Below, in pieces: positions 60,594 through 64,000 of a stretch of 64,000 nt of DNA. Within the stretch, counting starts at the first letter, position 1; the number at the start of each line of letters is the position of its first letter. A model generated the notes under the pieces. That model searched no databases. It was not told the DNA's origin and saw nothing but the letters and a program-made list of their open reading frames with translations. The position numbers and the translations under genes were made by a program. The stretch is from assembly GCA_963669155.1 (NCBI GenBank), contig OZ022581.1:18347527-18411526 (forward strand), read 5' to 3'. This DNA comes from Arbacia lixula (taxonomy: Eukaryota; Echinodermata; Echinoidea; Arbacioida; Arbaciidae).

Positions 60594-61110
60594 GAAGAGC
60601 ATTTCGTATGGGACGTCACAAAATCAAAAACATGCGTAACTTTCTTATCCTTTGACGGATTTTCTTCGAACCTTCACTACATGTATTTTCTTTCGTTAAA
60701 GGGAGTATATTGTACTGGGAAGACAAAAAGCCTTCAAAAGGGTGATCGTGGGCAATCTCTTTACCAATGGTCTTAAATTCATGTATTGTCCATTCTAAAA
60801 ACTTGCTGAAAGTTATTTGCCCTTAAATGATCCACATTTGGAGTAATAAATGATTACTAGTGAAATCCTCAAAATGTTCGGCCCGAACAGTTTGTGGATT
60901 TGTGATTTAATCACTAATTACTCCAAATGTGGATCATTTGAGGGCAAATAACTTTCAGTAAGTTTCTTAAATGGACAATACATGAATTTAAAGTCATTGG
61001 TAAAAATACTGCTCATGATCACGTTTTTGATGGACTTTTGCCTTCCCAGTACAATATACTGTACTCCCTTTAAAACTGATATCCAGGGTTGACTTTCCCT
61101 TTAGCATATT
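60594..61110. repeat. Family A right arm split by a nested family B element
   Basis: 60594-60695 carries GGGACGTCACAAAATC, TTATCCTTTGACGGATTTTC and CCTTCACTA of the A right arm. It stops at TTCTTTCG, resumes at 61074 with AACTGATATCCAGGG and TTGACTTTCCCTTTAG, and the intervening 60696-61073 is family B. Confidence 0.8.
60696..61073. repeat. Family B palindromic MITE (copy 4), nested in family A
   Basis: TTAAAGGGAGTATATTGTAC to GTACTCCCTTTAA, with TTAA at both borders. Internal blocks as in 1309-1681, more diverged at the tips. Confidence 0.88.
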
Positions 61111-61521
61111 TAGGTCCTGTTTGAGAAGCACAAGCACTACAAGTATGGTTCGTCTTCAGTTTATGTGTGTGTGTCTTCCTATGTACACGCAAGTTGTTCA
61201 TTCTTCCACAATTTGCTGTTTTCTTCACCAAGCCTGCTCTAAGCTTGGCGCAAGTGAGACTTGTTAATCTTCTAAAGTCTCTCGATTGTTGCATCATGCA
61301 TGCAAATATGGAACTGAGAAAGGTACTGAAATATACTGGGAAGATGACTCTACCAAGAAATATTCGTGAACCAGGGTGCATATTCATTCTTGACATGCTT
61401 GAAACGAGTCGACTTTAAACAGATGAACATTTTCCTTTCTCACTCTGTGTTCTGTTCGGGGTAAAAAAAAAAAAAAAAAGTTGAGGTGCCTCGATTTAGG
61501 CGGAACTCCTTCCATGCAGGG

Positions 61522-61940
61522 CCACTGTCATATCTTTGCAGCATTTTATGCGGAACATGCTAGAGAGGTTTATACACCCTGGGTGTGTGTCATTGATGAT
61601 TGTCATAGAGTCATAAAGCTGGCACGAAGTCATCACAAACTTAAATAGCACCCTGGGATTTGCATTGTCACGGGAGAGGTGCGTCTACGGTTACAGTTCG
61701 ATATTCCGTAGGTTGTTTATTCCGAAGGTTCGTAATTCCGAGACACGTAAATTGCCTTTACCTCGACATGTCGATACTCGTTAGTCCGAAAACCAAAAAG
61801 GGTTCGTTAATCCGAGCATTTGTCACGTAACGTTCGGAATAAGGAACCTTCGGAGCAACGAGTGCTTCCCGCGTCTACATCCAATGTGTGTAGCTCTATC
61901 TGCTCAAACAGAAAATCGCTTTCGAGACCATCAACTTATT
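61522..61940. repeat. Triplicated segment, copy 3, interrupted
   Basis: CCACTGTCATATC, GCAGCATTTTATGCGGAAC, GTGTCATTGATGATTGTC, AAAGCTGGCACGAA, then GTGCGTCTAC where the insertion 61689-61870 begins; it resumes with GCGTCTACATCC, CTCAAACAGAAAATCGC, TTTCGAGACCATCAA. Confidence 0.75.
61689..61870. mobile_element. 182-base nonautonomous element with 8-base target duplication (hAT-like)
   Basis: Flanked by direct GCGTCTAC at 61681-61688 and 61871-61878. Interior repeats ATTCCGAAGGTTCG and GTAATTCCGA words in both orientations; ends GGTTACAGTTCG and CGAGTGCTTCCC are only weakly complementary. Copy 2 of the host segment shows the site without it. An 8-base duplication fits hAT; superfamily is inference. 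Confidence 0.7.
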
Positions 61941-62372
61941 AAAGGGAAAGTCCATCCTTAAAGCAAGTTGGTTTAAATAAACTAGGAAACATGTAAGACA
62001 CACATTAATGAAAATTTGACGAAAATCCGTCAAAGAATAAGAGAGATATGATCTTTTAATTGTGTAATTTTGTGACGTCACTTGCGAGGTGCTCTTCCAT
62101 GATTTATGTTGTGTGCTGTATGAATCCACAAATTGTTCCTTTTCTCTTTTTAATGAAGGAATAATAATTTTCCATACAAGTATGTGTGCCAAAACGTGTT
62201 TCCAGTGATGTATTGAATAGACAGGTAAAATAATGCGTATTCTTTTGAGAAAAATCAACATTTAAAACAAAAATAGTACACAACATATTTTATTGGAAGC
62301 AGCCAGCACGTGACGTCACAAAACCAAGATTTAAAAAACAACCGTAACTTTCTTATCCTTTGACGGATTTAG
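61939..62372. repeat. Family A palindromic MITE, right end truncated
   Basis: TTAAAGGGAAAGTCCATCC start. GTGACGTCAC occurs in both arms (62074-62083 and 62310-62319). It breaks off at CCTTTGACGGATTTAGG. Confidence 0.85.
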
Positions 62373-64000
62373 GAAACAGTTGTTGAACTTAGGGGCATCC
62401 CTATAGAGTAAATCAATTAATCTACAATGAAAAAACAACAGGTCCACAGTTTTCGAAGTTTGAGTTGTTTTTATACGATACATTCACATAGTGTCATGGT
62501 AAACGATAAAACAGTCAGTTAGTACAAATCTTTCTGCTTTCACTTTCTCTCTCTTCCTATCGTTCACTTTATCCTCTGTGTAATTAAATAAGTATAAAGG
62601 TTTTTCATATATACCTCTAGGCTTTGGGTTATCATGAAACCCTTCTGTCTGATTTACCTTCATTTCGTACGATGTATTTTTATGATATACTTTAGGCTTT
62701 CATTCCATCAAAATTCGGTTCATTAGGAATAGCCCGTTATTTGTATTTCATCCAGTTTTGCTATACTAATGTTATAGAATATCAACACTATGTACGAATT
62801 GACACGTATTTTTACTATTGTAGTTTCATTGGTTGAAATGGAAATCAAGCAGAAATAATCAAATATTTCAAATTATCAAATAATTACAAAGCTTTTTCTT
62901 ATAATATCATATTTTTTTGATGTTATGTTGGTTCTTATATGTGTGCCTATCTCATTTGTTTTCTGGAAACCCCCGGAAGAACAGCTCTGCCACGTTGACA
63001 CAGCTGCATGAGAGGCGCTATATCCAGCCGTGTAGGCCTACTCACATTCCATTTTGATTTATATTGATGGATTGTTAATTTTTATCGGAAATACTTTCAA
63101 TATAGCACATTGGGTATTGGGTGTTCTTCTCTGAACGCTCTTACAGACCTAGATTGCTATGCATTTAGTGAGATATATGTGATTTGACAGCACAATAACG
63201 ATTAACGCTCATGGTACCTGCCTTATCTCAAGGCATAATCCTCCTAACTTCTTGTGAGCCAGGTGTGCATTTTGTCACAAACAATGCACTAATCCCACTG
63301 AGTAACATTTTATCTGACTCAAGGAGGATTAACATGCTTTATATTCTAACCCTCCTTTCACCCACTTCGTCTTTCACCTTTATCCGTAGTTCGTCTATCC
63401 ACTGAAATCTGTTGATTATCACGCTCCCTCACACACGCACCTACACACATACATCTGCCAGTTTTTTCTTCTTCTGTTACATGTACATTGTTTTTATCAG
63501 TGGGTTTGTTTCTCCCCCTCAAGCACCATATAGTCTGCATAGTCTCTCTCCCAGTGTTTCTAACTGCCTCTCTATGATCATTCAACCGTGACATAGTGCC
63601 CTCACCATGATTATCATTACGAGATTTACACTCATAATCCGAGGTTTCATAATCCAGCCTCAAATGACTTCTGTTTCACAACCCTGTAAGTTCTTCATCT
63701 TTTCGACAGAGCGCCCTCTAAACATATGTGCATCTTAGTTTTTCTTCTTTTGTTCGTGTTGTTACTGCCAAATGTATCCTTACATTGATCAACAACATCA
63801 TTGTAATTGTGTCATTGCATTTCAAGTTATATCAATAAAAACATTACTGCTTTATGTTTACATTCATGCGATATTTTTTTAATTTTATGTCAGAAGATGA
63901 TATACAGTCTAGACAACAAGCCTAATGTTGCTGTATAAAACATGAAAGTCAATCCATTACTTCTGTATGACCACCCCCCCCCCCCTCTTCTTCTTCTACT
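62373..64000. other. No supportable gene
   Basis: AT-rich with a C run at 63974-63984 at the window end followed by (CTT)n. No exon or element recognised. Confidence 0.35.

Overview
This window looks like nuclear DNA of a marine invertebrate deuterostome, most probably an echinoderm. The composition is AT-rich. Coding sequence occurs as short exons with GT-AG borders in long introns, and most of the remaining sequence is palindromic miniature transposons, SINE-like segments, microsatellites and homopolymer C/G runs. Assignment to echinoderms is inference from repeat style and intron structure; no species-diagnostic gene is present. There is no bacterial-type gene organisation, and nearly all open frames are chance frames in introns, intergenic DNA or repeats.

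One gene can be read with confidence: the 5' part of a MATE-family (multidrug and toxin extrusion, SLC47A-like) H+/organic-cation antiporter on the minus strand. Three coding exons are visible (19112-18756, 16457-16356, 12209-12141). All are joined in phase 0 by consensus splice sites and together give 176 codons: an acidic, glycine-rich cytoplasmic N-terminus, transmembrane helix 1, the conserved loop after it, and the start of helix 2. Exon 1 has a strong upstream acceptor and an in-frame stop before the ATG, so at least one non-coding 5' exon should lie further right. The remaining MATE exons should lie left of 12141; I could not recognise them, so they are missed or beyond the left edge.

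Layout: 1-12.1 kb is putative intron 3 or downstream DNA with several inverted-repeat elements and a tRNA-derived SINE pair; 12.1-19.2 kb is the MATE gene, its introns carrying repeat arrays and elements; 20.2-25.1 kb holds a cluster of a recurrent motif with core TTACGTACGTTCA and, at 21.8-22.2 kb, a retroelement-like segment combining a decayed hammerhead-like core with a histone-type 3' stem-loop; 26-51 kb is repeat-rich DNA without a supportable gene; 51.3-52.0 kb is CpG-rich; 53 kb is a long purine tract; 57-62 kb carries an old triplicated segment, one copy interrupted by a hAT-like insertion, plus nested MITEs.

Two abundant palindromic families (called A and B here) begin TTAAAGG and end CCTTTAA, the terminus and TTAA target expected of T2/Kolobok-type MITEs. 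Family A arms carry the CRE palindrome TGACGTCA. A third family (E) has arms ending in a GACAGGGTGTCCC-like sequence. These are the main architects of the non-coding sequence.
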